In this document: positions 7,786-15,965 of the stretch, one piece after another | Layout of the letters: each line of letters starts with the position of its first letter | How positions within the stretch are numbered: the first letter of the stretch is position 1 | The notes under the pieces: model-generated | What the model saw: the letters and a program-made list of their open reading frames with translations, nothing else | What the model was told of the DNA's origin: nothing | Database searches by the model: none | Translations under genes and position numbers: made by a program | NCBI GenBank assembly: GCA_041916675.1 | Contig: JAYRZB010000008.1 | Location: forward strand, 1-64,000 | DNA from: JAYRZB01 sp041916675 | Lineage (GTDB): Bacteria > Pseudomonadota > Alphaproteobacteria > Rhizobiales > Devosiaceae | Length of the DNA: 64,000 nt | Direction: 5' to 3'

Positions 7786-9069
7786 TCACGTCGCGCGGGT
7801 GACCATTGCGGCAACCCCCATGCCGCCGGCCGTGCAGACAGAAATCAGCGCGCGTGATTTCTGTTCGTCGTGCAGAATCTTGGCTGTAAGCCCCAGTATC
7901 CGGGCACCGGTAGCGGCGAAAGGGTGGCCATAGGCGAGGCTCGACCCCTTCGGATTGATCCGATCTGTATCTATTTTCCCCAGAATTTTATCCCGCCCAA
8001 GAACGGTCTGGCAGTAATTTTTATCGTTCCAGGCTTTCAGGGTGCAGAGAACCTGGGCCGCGAAGGCCTCATGGATTTCGACAAAATCCATGTCGTCAAA
8101 GCCAAGGCCGGACCGCCGCAGCAGGTCGGACACGGCAATGGTGGGCGCCATCAGCAGCCCATCGCCAGCGGCGAAATTGTTGGCGGAAACTGCCCCCATG
8201 CTAAGATAGGCCAGGATCGGCAGGCCTCGTTCCCTGGCCCAGTCTTCGCTGGCCAGCAGCACCGAGGAGGCGCCGTCGGTCAACGGGGTCGAATTGGCCG
8301 CGGTCAAGGTGCCCTGCCCCGAGCGCTTGTCGAACGCAGGTTTCATGGTGGCCATCTTTTCAAGCGTTGTATCGGCGCGCACATTGTTGTCGCGGACAAT
8401 GCCGGCGCAGGGCACGATCAGATCGTCGTGGAAGCCGGTATCATAGGCTGCGGCGGCCTTGCGATGGCTGGCCAGCGCCCATTCGTCCTGCTCCTGGCGC
8501 GAAATACCCCACTGCCTGGCCATCAGCTCGCAATGCTCGCCCATCGACAGGCCGGTGCGCGGCTCCTGCGTGGAGGGCGCGACGGGGGCGAGTTCGCCGA
8601 AGGAAAAGCCCTTGAAGGCCTTCAGGCGTCCCTTGAGATCGTGAGCGCGGCTGAGGGTGGCCAGCCTGTGCTGGAAGCGGTCGCCGAAGACAATGGGGCT
8701 GTCGGAGACGCTGTCAGCCCCGGCGGCGATGCCGCTGTCGATCTCGCCTGTGGCGATCTTGGCACCGAGGACGAGCGCTGCCTGCAGGCTGGTGCCGCAG
8801 GCGATCTGGATATTGGTGCCCGGGGTACGCGGGGAAAACCCGGCATCGAGCAGGGTTTCGCGGGCGAGGTTGAAGTCGCGCGAATGCCCGATCACGGCCC
8901 CAGCCATCACTTCGCCGATCTGGGCGCCCTTGAGATTGTACTTTTCGGCAAGCCCGCTCAGCGCCGTGGCCAGCATGGAGAAATTGGACTGCCCGCTGTA
9001 GCCGGTAAAGCCCCGGCAGAACGGGATGCGCGCCGAGCCGACAATGGCAACTTTTCTGATTTCGGTCAT
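7786..9069 (-). CDS. fadA: Acetyl-CoA C-acyltransferase (thiolase), fatty-acid beta-oxidation
   Basis: Thiolase (427 aa) catalysing the last beta-oxidation step: thiolytic cleavage of 3-ketoacyl-CoA to acetyl-CoA and a shortened acyl-CoA. The acyl-carrying Cys lies in IQIACGTSLQAA, the HEAFAAQ motif and the second catalytic Cys in SVCTAGGMG are present, and the GHPFAATGAR block follows NPKGSSLAYG. The sequence is of the FadI/trifunctional-protein beta-subunit kind. The start at 9069 has AAGGA 7 nt upstream. It is 10 bases downstream of the fadJ-like gene and probably forms the alpha2-beta2 complex with its product. Confidence 0.9.
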   Translation of the reverse strand: MTEIRKVAIVGSARIPFCRGFTGYSGQSNFSMLATALSGLAEKYNLKGAQIGEVMAGAVIGHSRDFNLARETLLDAGFSPRTPGTNIQIACGTSLQAALVLGAKIATGEIDSGIAAGADSVSDSPIVFGDRFQHRLATLSRAHDLKGRLKAFKGFSFGELAPVAPSTQEPRTGLSMGEHCELMARQWGISRQEQDEWALASHRKAAAAYDTGFHDDLIVPCAGIVRDNNVRADTTLEKMATMKPAFDKRSGQGTLTAANSTPLTDGASSVLLASEDWARERGLPILAYLSMGAVSANNFAAGDGLLMAPTIAVSDLLRRSGLGFDDMDFVEIHEAFAAQVLCTLKAWNDKNYCQTVLGRDKILGKIDTDRINPKGSSLAYGHPFAATGARILGLTAKILHDEQKSRALISVCTAGGMGVAAMVTRAT

Positions 9070-9079
9070 GATCGTGTCC

Positions 9080-11050
9080 TTACGCCTTGCCGTCGCGCCG
9101 GGCCTTGAGCGGCCCGCCGAGGAAGGGGGCAAATCCGGTGCCGAGAATGACCCCGATATCGGCCATATCGGGTGTGTCGACGGTGCCCTGGCTGACCACC
9201 AGTTCGGTGGCATTGATCAGGGGCTGCACAAGCTCGCGCCCGAGCCCGGCCAGATCGGCATGCTCTGGCACCGGCCCTTTGACGGCCTTGCCTTTTTCCC
9301 AGGTGTAGAAGCCCTGCCCGGTCTTGCGACCGAGCTTTTTGGCGGCGATCAGAGCGGCAAACTGACTGGTATCGAGCACGGCATGGCCAAGTTCCCGGGC
9401 TACCGACTGGCCCACATCGAGCCCAACGGTATCCATGAGCTCTATGGGGCCCATGGGCATGCCGAAGGCGACGGCTGCGGCATCGATGAGTTCCTTGCTC
9501 TCGCCCCGTTCCACCCGTTCGACGGCGGCCAGCATGTAGGGCATCAGCACACGGTTGACGAGGAAACCCGGGGCGCTCTTGACCGGCACCGGGCTCTTAC
9601 CGATGGCCAGTGCAAAACTGGCCCCGAGCGCGACGGTATGATCGGAGTTGAATTTGGAGCGGATGATCTCGACCAGCGGCAATTGCGCGACGGGATTGAA
9701 AAAGTGCAGGCCGATCAGGCGTTCGGGGTTTTTCATGCCCTCGGCAATGCGCTCAAGCTCGATCGAAGAGGTGTTGGTGGCAAGGATGGCCGTGGGTTTG
9801 GCCCTGGCTTCGAGATCGGCAAAGACCTTGTGCTTGACCTCGAGATTTTCGACCACAGCTTCGATGATGACGTCGGCTCGAAAAACTCCTTTTCCGGCTG
9901 TATCGCCCAGAATCCGGGCCTCTGCGGCCTGACGTTCGGTGCGAGATTTCAGCTTTTTAGCAAAAAGTGTATGGGAACGAGCAATTGCTTTATGCAGACG
10001 ATCAATATCTATATCTTGTATTGAAACTTCCAACCCACGCAGAGCGCACCAGGCGGCGATATCGCCACCCATGACACCGGCGCCAACGACATGGACGCGG
10101 GAAAAGGTCGGCTTGGGCTGACCGCGCACGCCCTGCTTCTTAAGACCCTCGGAGAGAAAGAACACGCGGCGCAGGTTGGTGGCGGTGTCGGACCCCATGA
10201 GCGGCACGAAGGCATCGACCTCGCCACGGATCATGGCCCGCCAGTCGTTGCCATGGGCCTCGAAGAGATCGATCAGCGCATAGGGGGCCGGATAGTGCTC
10301 GGGCCGGGCTTTGCGAGCCACCTGGCTGCGCATCTTGGTGGCGAGGTAGCCGCGCAGCGGGCCCATGGCCATGAGCGATTTCAAGATCCCCGCAGGCTTC
10401 GATCTGCGCTTCTGCAGCACCGCCTTGCGGGCCGCCCAGCGCAGGCTGTCGCGATGACGCACCAACTGATCGACCAGCCCCATGCCGCGCGCCGCCCCGG
10501 CTTTCAGCAGGCGGCCGGTGAGCATGATCTGCATGGCATCGACTGGCCCGGCCTGGCGGATGGAGCGACCCGTGCCGCCAAAGCCGGGGAAGATGCCGAG
10601 ATTGACTTCGGGGAAGCCGATGCGCGTCTGATCGGTGTTGACGGCGATGCGATAGTGGCAGGCAAGGGCCAGTTCGAACCCGCCCCCTAGGCAGAAACCG
10701 TGAATGCCAGCGACGACCGGCACCTTGAGGTTTTCGATGCGCGCCAGCACCGCATGGGTGCGGCGCAGGGCATCGGGCAGGATGGCAAAATCGGCCATCT
10801 GGTCGAACTCGGAAATGTCGGCCCCGGCGACAAAGCCGCTGTCCTTACCCGAAAGCAGGATGACCCCGATGATCTCCCCGCTCCGGGCCAGGTCCTCGAT
10901 ATGGGTGACAAGGGCTTCGAGTTCGGCGGTGGCTTCACGGCTGATGGTATTGACCGACGCACCGGCCACATCGATGGTCAGCCAGCCGAGCTTTTCGACA
11001 TCGATTTCGAAACGCCAATGCTTGCACTGGGGCATTTGCGGATTGGGCAC
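9080..11050 (-). CDS. fadJ: Bifunctional enoyl-CoA hydratase / 3-hydroxyacyl-CoA dehydrogenase
   Basis: Multifunctional beta-oxidation protein (656 aa). The N-terminal crotonase domain (about residues 10-200) has the oxyanion and acid residues in GGGFELALACHYR and GFPEVNLGIFPGFGG. The NAD-binding 3-hydroxyacyl-CoA dehydrogenase domain starts near residue 320 (VHVVGAGVMGGDIA) and the C-terminal HAD helices follow (LVNRVLMPYMLAA, GMPMGPIELMDTVGLD). I use the GTG start at 11050, with AGGAG 7 nt upstream; an ATG five codons later is possible. It sits between fadE and fadA in one minus-strand operon. Confidence 0.9.
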   Translation of the reverse strand: MPNPQMPQCKHWRFEIDVEKLGWLTIDVAGASVNTISREATAELEALVTHIEDLARSGEIIGVILLSGKDSGFVAGADISEFDQMADFAILPDALRRTHAVLARIENLKVPVVAGIHGFCLGGGFELALACHYRIAVNTDQTRIGFPEVNLGIFPGFGGTGRSIRQAGPVDAMQIMLTGRLLKAGAARGMGLVDQLVRHRDSLRWAARKAVLQKRRSKPAGILKSLMAMGPLRGYLATKMRSQVARKARPEHYPAPYALIDLFEAHGNDWRAMIRGEVDAFVPLMGSDTATNLRRVFFLSEGLKKQGVRGQPKPTFSRVHVVGAGVMGGDIAAWCALRGLEVSIQDIDIDRLHKAIARSHTLFAKKLKSRTERQAAEARILGDTAGKGVFRADVIIEAVVENLEVKHKVFADLEARAKPTAILATNTSSIELERIAEGMKNPERLIGLHFFNPVAQLPLVEIIRSKFNSDHTVALGASFALAIGKSPVPVKSAPGFLVNRVLMPYMLAAVERVERGESKELIDAAAVAFGMPMGPIELMDTVGLDVGQSVARELGHAVLDTSQFAALIAAKKLGRKTGQGFYTWEKGKAVKGPVPEHADLAGLGRELVQPLINATELVVSQGTVDTPDMADIGVILGTGFAPFLGGPLKARRDGKA

Positions 11051-11091
11051 GCAGCGGCTCCTGTCGTCGGGGGATGGAAGGGATGGGTCGC

Positions 11092-13575
11092 CTACTCGGC
11101 GGCCGCATCAATGGTGAGCGGCACCGGCATGGCTGGACGGGCCAGCTCGGCGGTGTCGAAATCATCGACGCGGATAACCTTGTCGGTGGCTTCGTCGCAG
11201 GTGCGCAGGATCGCCGCCTCCTCCTGGGTCAGGACCCCGGCGGTGATGGCATCGGAGATGGCGTCGCGATCAAGTCGGCGTTCGATGATGCCCTTCTTGA
11301 TGGCGCGGATGAACTTGGTTTCGATCTCGGCGGCGCTGACCACCTTCTTGAGCGCGTCCTCGAGCAGGCCCGTTGGGTCCTTGGGGTCGAAGCTGACAAA
11401 GGTGCCGGTGGTCATGCGGTCGCGGAAAGCCCCGGGTGCCAGAACGGCCCGAGCCAGCCGGTTGTTGGCGCGGTCGGTTTCGGGCTTGGCGTGGCGCCCG
11501 AGCGGGAAAGCCAGCACGCGCATGAGATTGGCGAGGAACCGGTTGGGGAAATTGGCAAACAAAGCCCCAAAGTGACCTTCGATCGAGGCGATCAGGTCGC
11601 GGGCTATGGCATCGACAACCGGCCGATCCTCGACAATGCGGCCGTCATCCTCATAGCGCTTGAGCGTGGCCGAGAGCAGGTAGAGATCGGACAGGATATC
11701 GGCCATGCGACCCGAAAGTTGCTGTTTGCGCTTGAGGTCGCCGCCGAGGAACGCAACGGTCCAGTCCCCCACCAGCGCAAAGGCCTGCGCATAACGGGCC
11801 AATTGGCGATACCAGTGCGCCATTTCGTGATCGACCGGGGTCGAGGCAAAGCGGCCATTGCTGACCCCGTGCAGGAAACTACCGGCCATGTTGCGCAGCA
11901 TGAAGGCGACATGGCCGCCAAAGGCGGCATCGAAGGCGGCAAGGCCGGCCCGCCGGTCCTTGTGCTGGACGGCCTCGATCTCGCGGTAGAGGAACGGGTG
12001 GGCGCGCAGGGCGCCCTGGGCAAAGGTGATCAGCGTGCGGGTCAGGATATTGGCGCCCTCAACGGTGATGGCGACGGGCGTGGCTGAATAGCCCGAAAAG
12101 ATATAGTTCGAGGGCCCATCCTGAATGGCGCGGCCACCGTGGATATCCATGGCATCGTTGATGGCTTGGCGCATGGCTTCGGTGGTGCGGTATTTCAGGA
12201 TCGCCGACAGGACAGATGGTTTCTGCCCTTCATCAACCATGGAAGCGGTGACCTGGCGGCCGGCCTCGAACAGATAGGATTGCTTGACCAGCCGCCCGAG
12301 CGGGGCCGAAACGCCTTCCATGGCGCCGATAGCAATGCCGAACTGACGGCGGATACGAGCATAGGCCGAGGTGACGCGCAGGCTCTGCTTGATGGACACC
12401 GAGCCGATGGCAGGCAGCGAGATGGCGCGCCCGGTCGACAGGCACTCCATGAGCATGCGCCAGCCTTGCCCGGCATAGTCGGGACCGCCAATGAGGAAAT
12501 CCATCGGGATAAAGACGTTCCTGCCGCGCGTCGGGCCGTTCATGAAGGCAGAGCGGGCGGGGAAGTGACGGCGCCCGATCTCGACGCCAGGATAGTCGGC
12601 GGGCACGAGCGCCAGCGTGATGCCAACATGCTCGCCCTTGCTGAGAAGGTTTTCCGGATCGTGGAGGTGGAAGGCGAGGCCAAGGAGGCTGGCGACAGGG
12701 GCAAGGGTGATATAGCGCTTGTCCCAGCTGAGCTTGACCCCGAGGGTTTTCTTGCCCTCGTAGGTACCATAGGTGACCACGCCCACGTCGCGCATGCCGG
12801 CGGCATCGGACCCGGCATGGGGGCCGGTGAGGGCAAAGCACGGCACTTCGAGGCCCTTGGCCAGCCGGGCGAGGTATTTGTCTTTTTGTTCGGTGGTGCC
12901 GTATTTTTCCAGCAATTCGCCGGGCCCGAGCGAATTGGGCACCATGACGGTGATGCCGGCCGCGACCGAACGGCTGGCGATCTTGGAAACAATCATCGAC
13001 TGCGCCTGGGCCGAAAAGCCGAGCCCGCCATACTCCTTGGCGATCAGCATGCCGAGAAAACCCTTGTCTTTTAGGAAGGTCCAGACTTCGGGGGGCATGT
13101 CGGTGCGGTTGTGGCGGATGTCCCAGTCATCGATCATGGCGCAGACCTGTTCGGTCGGGCCATCGATGAAGGCGCGCTCCTCGTCGGTCAGCGTGACCGG
13201 GCGGATGCCCAGAAGCTTGTCCCAATGCGGGCGGCCCGAGAACAGTTCGGCATCCCAGCCGACGGTGCCCGCATCGAGGGCTTCCTGTTCGGTGCGGCTG
13301 ACGCGCGGCAGGATGGATTTGACGATGCTGTAGGCAGGCCCGGTGACAACGAGCTTGCGCAGCGGCGTGATCGCCAGCGCCAGAAGAAGAGCGCCGGGGA
13401 GGAAGGCGAGGATGAGACCCACGGTATCGGTGGCAAAACCGGGCGGCCAGACACTGATGCGGCTCATAAGCCCAATGCCGAGGAGGGCGAGGCCCCAGGT
13501 GATCAGCGGTGCCTGGCGCATGGCCAGCACCGCGACGGCAACCAACACGACTGCAAGCAGGACCAATGTCATCAT
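11092..13575 (-). CDS. fadE: Long-form acyl-CoA dehydrogenase (FadE)
   Basis: FAD-dependent acyl-CoA dehydrogenase (827 aa) for the first step of beta-oxidation. Its length and order match gammaproteobacterial FadE: two or three N-terminal hydrophobic segments (LVLLAVVLVAVAVLAMR; LILAFLPGALLLALAIT), then the dehydrogenase core (ALTGPHAGSDAAGMRDVG substrate/FAD loop, KQSLRVTSAYARIRRQFG, AMDIHGGRAIQDGPSNY) and a long C-terminal FadE-specific extension. ATG at 13575 is preceded by GGAGAGG; an in-frame ATG six codons further up lacks one. It is the first gene of the fadE-fadJ-fadA operon and diverges from fadD, sharing two palindromic sites. Confidence 0.92.
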   Translation of the reverse strand: MMTLVLLAVVLVAVAVLAMRQAPLITWGLALLGIGLMSRISVWPPGFATDTVGLILAFLPGALLLALAITPLRKLVVTGPAYSIVKSILPRVSRTEQEALDAGTVGWDAELFSGRPHWDKLLGIRPVTLTDEERAFIDGPTEQVCAMIDDWDIRHNRTDMPPEVWTFLKDKGFLGMLIAKEYGGLGFSAQAQSMIVSKIASRSVAAGITVMVPNSLGPGELLEKYGTTEQKDKYLARLAKGLEVPCFALTGPHAGSDAAGMRDVGVVTYGTYEGKKTLGVKLSWDKRYITLAPVASLLGLAFHLHDPENLLSKGEHVGITLALVPADYPGVEIGRRHFPARSAFMNGPTRGRNVFIPMDFLIGGPDYAGQGWRMLMECLSTGRAISLPAIGSVSIKQSLRVTSAYARIRRQFGIAIGAMEGVSAPLGRLVKQSYLFEAGRQVTASMVDEGQKPSVLSAILKYRTTEAMRQAINDAMDIHGGRAIQDGPSNYIFSGYSATPVAITVEGANILTRTLITFAQGALRAHPFLYREIEAVQHKDRRAGLAAFDAAFGGHVAFMLRNMAGSFLHGVSNGRFASTPVDHEMAHWYRQLARYAQAFALVGDWTVAFLGGDLKRKQQLSGRMADILSDLYLLSATLKRYEDDGRIVEDRPVVDAIARDLIASIEGHFGALFANFPNRFLANLMRVLAFPLGRHAKPETDRANNRLARAVLAPGAFRDRMTTGTFVSFDPKDPTGLLEDALKKVVSAAEIETKFIRAIKKGIIERRLDRDAISDAITAGVLTQEEAAILRTCDEATDKVIRVDDFDTAELARPAMPVPLTIDAAAE

Positions 13576-13646
13576 GGTTTCCTCTCCAAGCATGCCCGGT
13601 GCAGTTATAACGCATTCCTGAGCTGTTCGGCGCAGAATACACCGCT

Positions 13647-13660
13647 TTACGTATACGTCA
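13647..13660. promoter_or_regulatory. Candidate MerR-type operator, site 1 (fadE/fadD intergenic)
   Basis: TTACGTATACGTCA is an imperfect palindrome closely related to the perfect one at 13741. It lies 72 bases upstream of fadE. Both are of the ACGT-N2-ACGT type that, from memory, is used by MerR-family fatty-acid/branched-chain-acid regulators such as LiuR; the MerR gene at 15576 is the obvious partner. Confidence 0.6.
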
Positions 13661-13740
13661 ACTTAATGCCGTTATGGGCTCGCGAGTCGACGCCCACTCA
13701 TCCTCTCGCAAGGGCAGATGATGACAGGCGCGCATCGGTT

Positions 13741-13754
13741 TGACGTTAACGTCA
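13741..13754. promoter_or_regulatory. Candidate MerR-type operator, site 2 (fadE/fadD intergenic)
   Basis: TGACGTTAACGTCA is a 14-bp perfect palindrome, 110 bases before the fadD start and 94 bp (centre to centre) from site 1. One site near each divergent gene fits a single regulator controlling both fad transcription units. Confidence 0.65.
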
Positions 13755-13864
13755 GCTGGTGAGATAGTCGCCTGAACGGAACCGCAGAGTTTCGCCCGGG
13801 TACGACCCGGATCGGGATGGAGAACCGCGCCCGCAAAGACGGGTGCCACGAGGAGGGATACTGC

Positions 13865-15589
13865 ATGGCCGACACGGCGACCGGCAACACTCACCGCCCC
13901 TGGATCGAGCACTATCCCGATGGCATCAGCTGGGACATCCCGATCGACACCACCCCGGTGCATGAGCAATTGCTGGCCATGTGCGCCCGACAGCCCGACG
14001 CAGTGGCGCTCGATTTCCTCGGCGCAACGACAAAATTTGGCGCGCTTGGCGAGGCGGTCAATGCCTTTGCGGGGGCGCTGCAGAGCCAGTTTGGCGTTAC
14101 CAAAGGTCACCGGGTGGCGCTGATGCTGCCCAATACCCCATTCTATGTGATTGCCTATTATGGCGTGCTGCGCGCCGGGGGCACGGTGGTCAACTGCAAC
14201 CCGCTCTATACCGTGCCCGAACTCGGGCACATCGTGGGCAATGCCAAGGCCGATGTGATGATCACGCTCGATCTCGAGCAGTTGTTCTCCAAGGCTGCCG
14301 AACTGGTGCGGCAGGGCCATGCGCAAAAGCTGATCGTCTGCCATTTCCCCAGCGCCCTGCCCCCGGTCAAGCGCCTGCTCTATACCATCGCCAAGCGCAA
14401 GGACCTGGCTGATGTGCGTAACTCGGCCGTGGCCGGCAAGGTGACCTGGTTCCACCAGATGCTGGCACGCAAGGACACGCCTGTGCCCGTGACCATTGAT
14501 GCGGCCAATGACGTGGCCGTGCAGCAGTATACCGGAGGCACGACCGGCCTGCCCAAGGGCGCCATGCTCAGCCACGCCAATATCGCCGCCAATCTCAGCC
14601 AGATCGACGAGTGGGGTGTGGGCCTGTTCAATCCCGCCACCAGGGTGCTGGCGGTGCTGCCGTTCTTCCACATCTTTGCCATGACCGCCTGCATGAACGT
14701 GCCCCTGACCTCGGGTGCGCAACTGGTGATCCTGCCCCGGTTCGAGCTCAAGCCCTTCCTCAGCGCGCTGGCCCGCACCCGGCCCAATGTGCTGTTTGCC
14801 GTGCCGACGCTGCTCAACGCACTGACCCGGGTCAACGCCGAAGGACGCAAGATCCTTGAATGCCTCGAAGTGGTGGTTTCGGGCGGGGCCTCACTGCCCA
14901 ATGAGGTGCGCGACGCCTTCACCAAAGTCGCTCCCAAGGCCATCGTTGCCGAAGGCTATGGCCTGACCGAGGCGAGCCCGGTTGTCTGCTGTTCGCCCCT
15001 GCGCGCCCGCTCCAAGCCGCTGTCCATCGGCCAGCCGCTGCCGGGCACCGATATACGGCTGATCGACATCGAAACCGGCAAACAGGCCGAACCGGGCCAG
15101 CGCGGGGAACTGCAGGTCAAGGGCCCGCAGGTGATGATCGGCTATTTCGGTCAGCAGGGGCGCGACGGCGATACTTTTGTCGATGGCTGGCTGCGCACCG
15201 GCGATGTTTGCACCATCGATGACGACGGCTTTGTTTTCCTTGTCGACCGCATCAAGGACCTGATCATCTGCTCGGGTTTCAATGTTTATCCGCGCGTGAT
15301 CGAGGAAGCCCTTTCCAGCCACCCGGCGGTTGAGGAGTGCAACGTGATCGGCGTGCCCGACACCTATCGCGGCGAAGCCCCAGTGGCCTATGTCAAATTG
15401 CGCGACGGGCAGAGCGTGACCGAGCAGGAACTGAAGAAATTCCTCGGCGCCATCATCAACAAGCTTGAAATGCCGCGCGAAATCATCTTCAGGGAGTCTC
15501 TGCCCAAGACCCTGATTGGCAAGTTGTCCAAGAAGGACCTGCGCGAAGACTACAAATCAGCAAAGGCAAACCACAGTGAACCGGCCTGA
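13865..15589 (+). CDS. fadD: Long-chain fatty acid--CoA ligase (FadD-like)
   Basis: AMP-forming acyl-CoA synthetase (574 aa) that activates fatty acids for beta-oxidation. The P-loop-like AMP-binding signature YTGGTTGLPKGAMLSH is near residue 220, the motif EGYGLTEASP near 375, and the hinge/adenylate region GWLRTGDVCTIDDDGF with VDRIKDLIICSGFNVYP near 445-480; the catalytic Lys is in LPKTLIGKLSKKDLR close to the C-terminus. The ATG at 13865 follows GAGGAGGG with good spacing, so the longer upstream frame is not used. It heads a short operon with the MerR regulator, whose start overlaps its 3' end. Confidence 0.92.
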   Translation: MADTATGNTHRPWIEHYPDGISWDIPIDTTPVHEQLLAMCARQPDAVALDFLGATTKFGALGEAVNAFAGALQSQFGVTKGHRVALMLPNTPFYVIAYYGVLRAGGTVVNCNPLYTVPELGHIVGNAKADVMITLDLEQLFSKAAELVRQGHAQKLIVCHFPSALPPVKRLLYTIAKRKDLADVRNSAVAGKVTWFHQMLARKDTPVPVTIDAANDVAVQQYTGGTTGLPKGAMLSHANIAANLSQIDEWGVGLFNPATRVLAVLPFFHIFAMTACMNVPLTSGAQLVILPRFELKPFLSALARTRPNVLFAVPTLLNALTRVNAEGRKILECLEVVVSGGASLPNEVRDAFTKVAPKAIVAEGYGLTEASPVVCCSPLRARSKPLSIGQPLPGTDIRLIDIETGKQAEPGQRGELQVKGPQVMIGYFGQQGRDGDTFVDGWLRTGDVCTIDDDGFVFLVDRIKDLIICSGFNVYPRVIEEALSSHPAVEECNVIGVPDTYRGEAPVAYVKLRDGQSVTEQELKKFLGAIINKLEMPREIIFRESLPKTLIGKLSKKDLREDYKSAKANHSEPA

Positions 15590-15965
15590 AAGTGAGAATC
15601 GCGACCTGTTCGCGATTGCCGACCTCGCCAAGGAGTTCGGAATTTCAACCCGCGCCATCCGCTTCTATGAAGCCAAGGGCCTGATCGAGCCTGAGCGGGT
15701 GGGTGGCACCCGCGTGTTCCGCCGCCGCGACCGGGCGCGGCTGATCCTGATCCTGCGCGGCAAAAGGCTTGGGTTTTCGCTGCGCGACATTTCCGAATAC
15801 CTGGCGCTCTACGATGCCGACCGCGGGCAGCAGGTGACGCTGTTGACCGAACTGGTCGACCAGCGGCTGGCCCTGCTCGAACGCCAGATGCAGGACCTGC
15901 AGACCACCATGACCGAGCTGCGCGAAATCCGAAAGCTGGCCGCCGAGCGCGCCCTAGGCGCCTAG
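15576..15965 (+). CDS. MerR-family transcriptional regulator of the fad locus
   Basis: DNA-binding regulator (129 aa). The N-terminal winged helix-turn-helix is clear (FAIADLAKEFGISTRAIRFYE, then a wing with FRRRDRARL), followed by a long dimerisation helix (QVTLLTELVDQRLALLERQM). No metal-binding cysteines are present, so it is not a metal sensor; it resembles the acyl-CoA-responsive LiuR-type MerR proteins. I choose the GTG at 15576, overlapping the fadD stop by 14 nt; the ribosome-binding site is weak, so the start is uncertain. It probably binds the two ACGT-type palindromes in front of fadE and fadD. Its 3' end overlaps the convergent ligase gene by 12 nt. Confidence 0.8.
   Translation: MNRPESENRDLFAIADLAKEFGISTRAIRFYEAKGLIEPERVGGTRVFRRRDRARLILILRGKRLGFSLRDISEYLALYDADRGQQVTLLTELVDQRLALLERQMQDLQTTMTELREIRKLAAERALGA

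Noticed and set aside
11074..12087. Long open frame on the plus strand opposite fadE, and similar long frames opposite most genes
   Set aside because: In GC-rich DNA the antisense frames of real genes stay open. These translations are rich in Gly, Arg, His and Asp, have no family motifs and no ribosome-binding sites, and the opposite strand holds well-supported genes.
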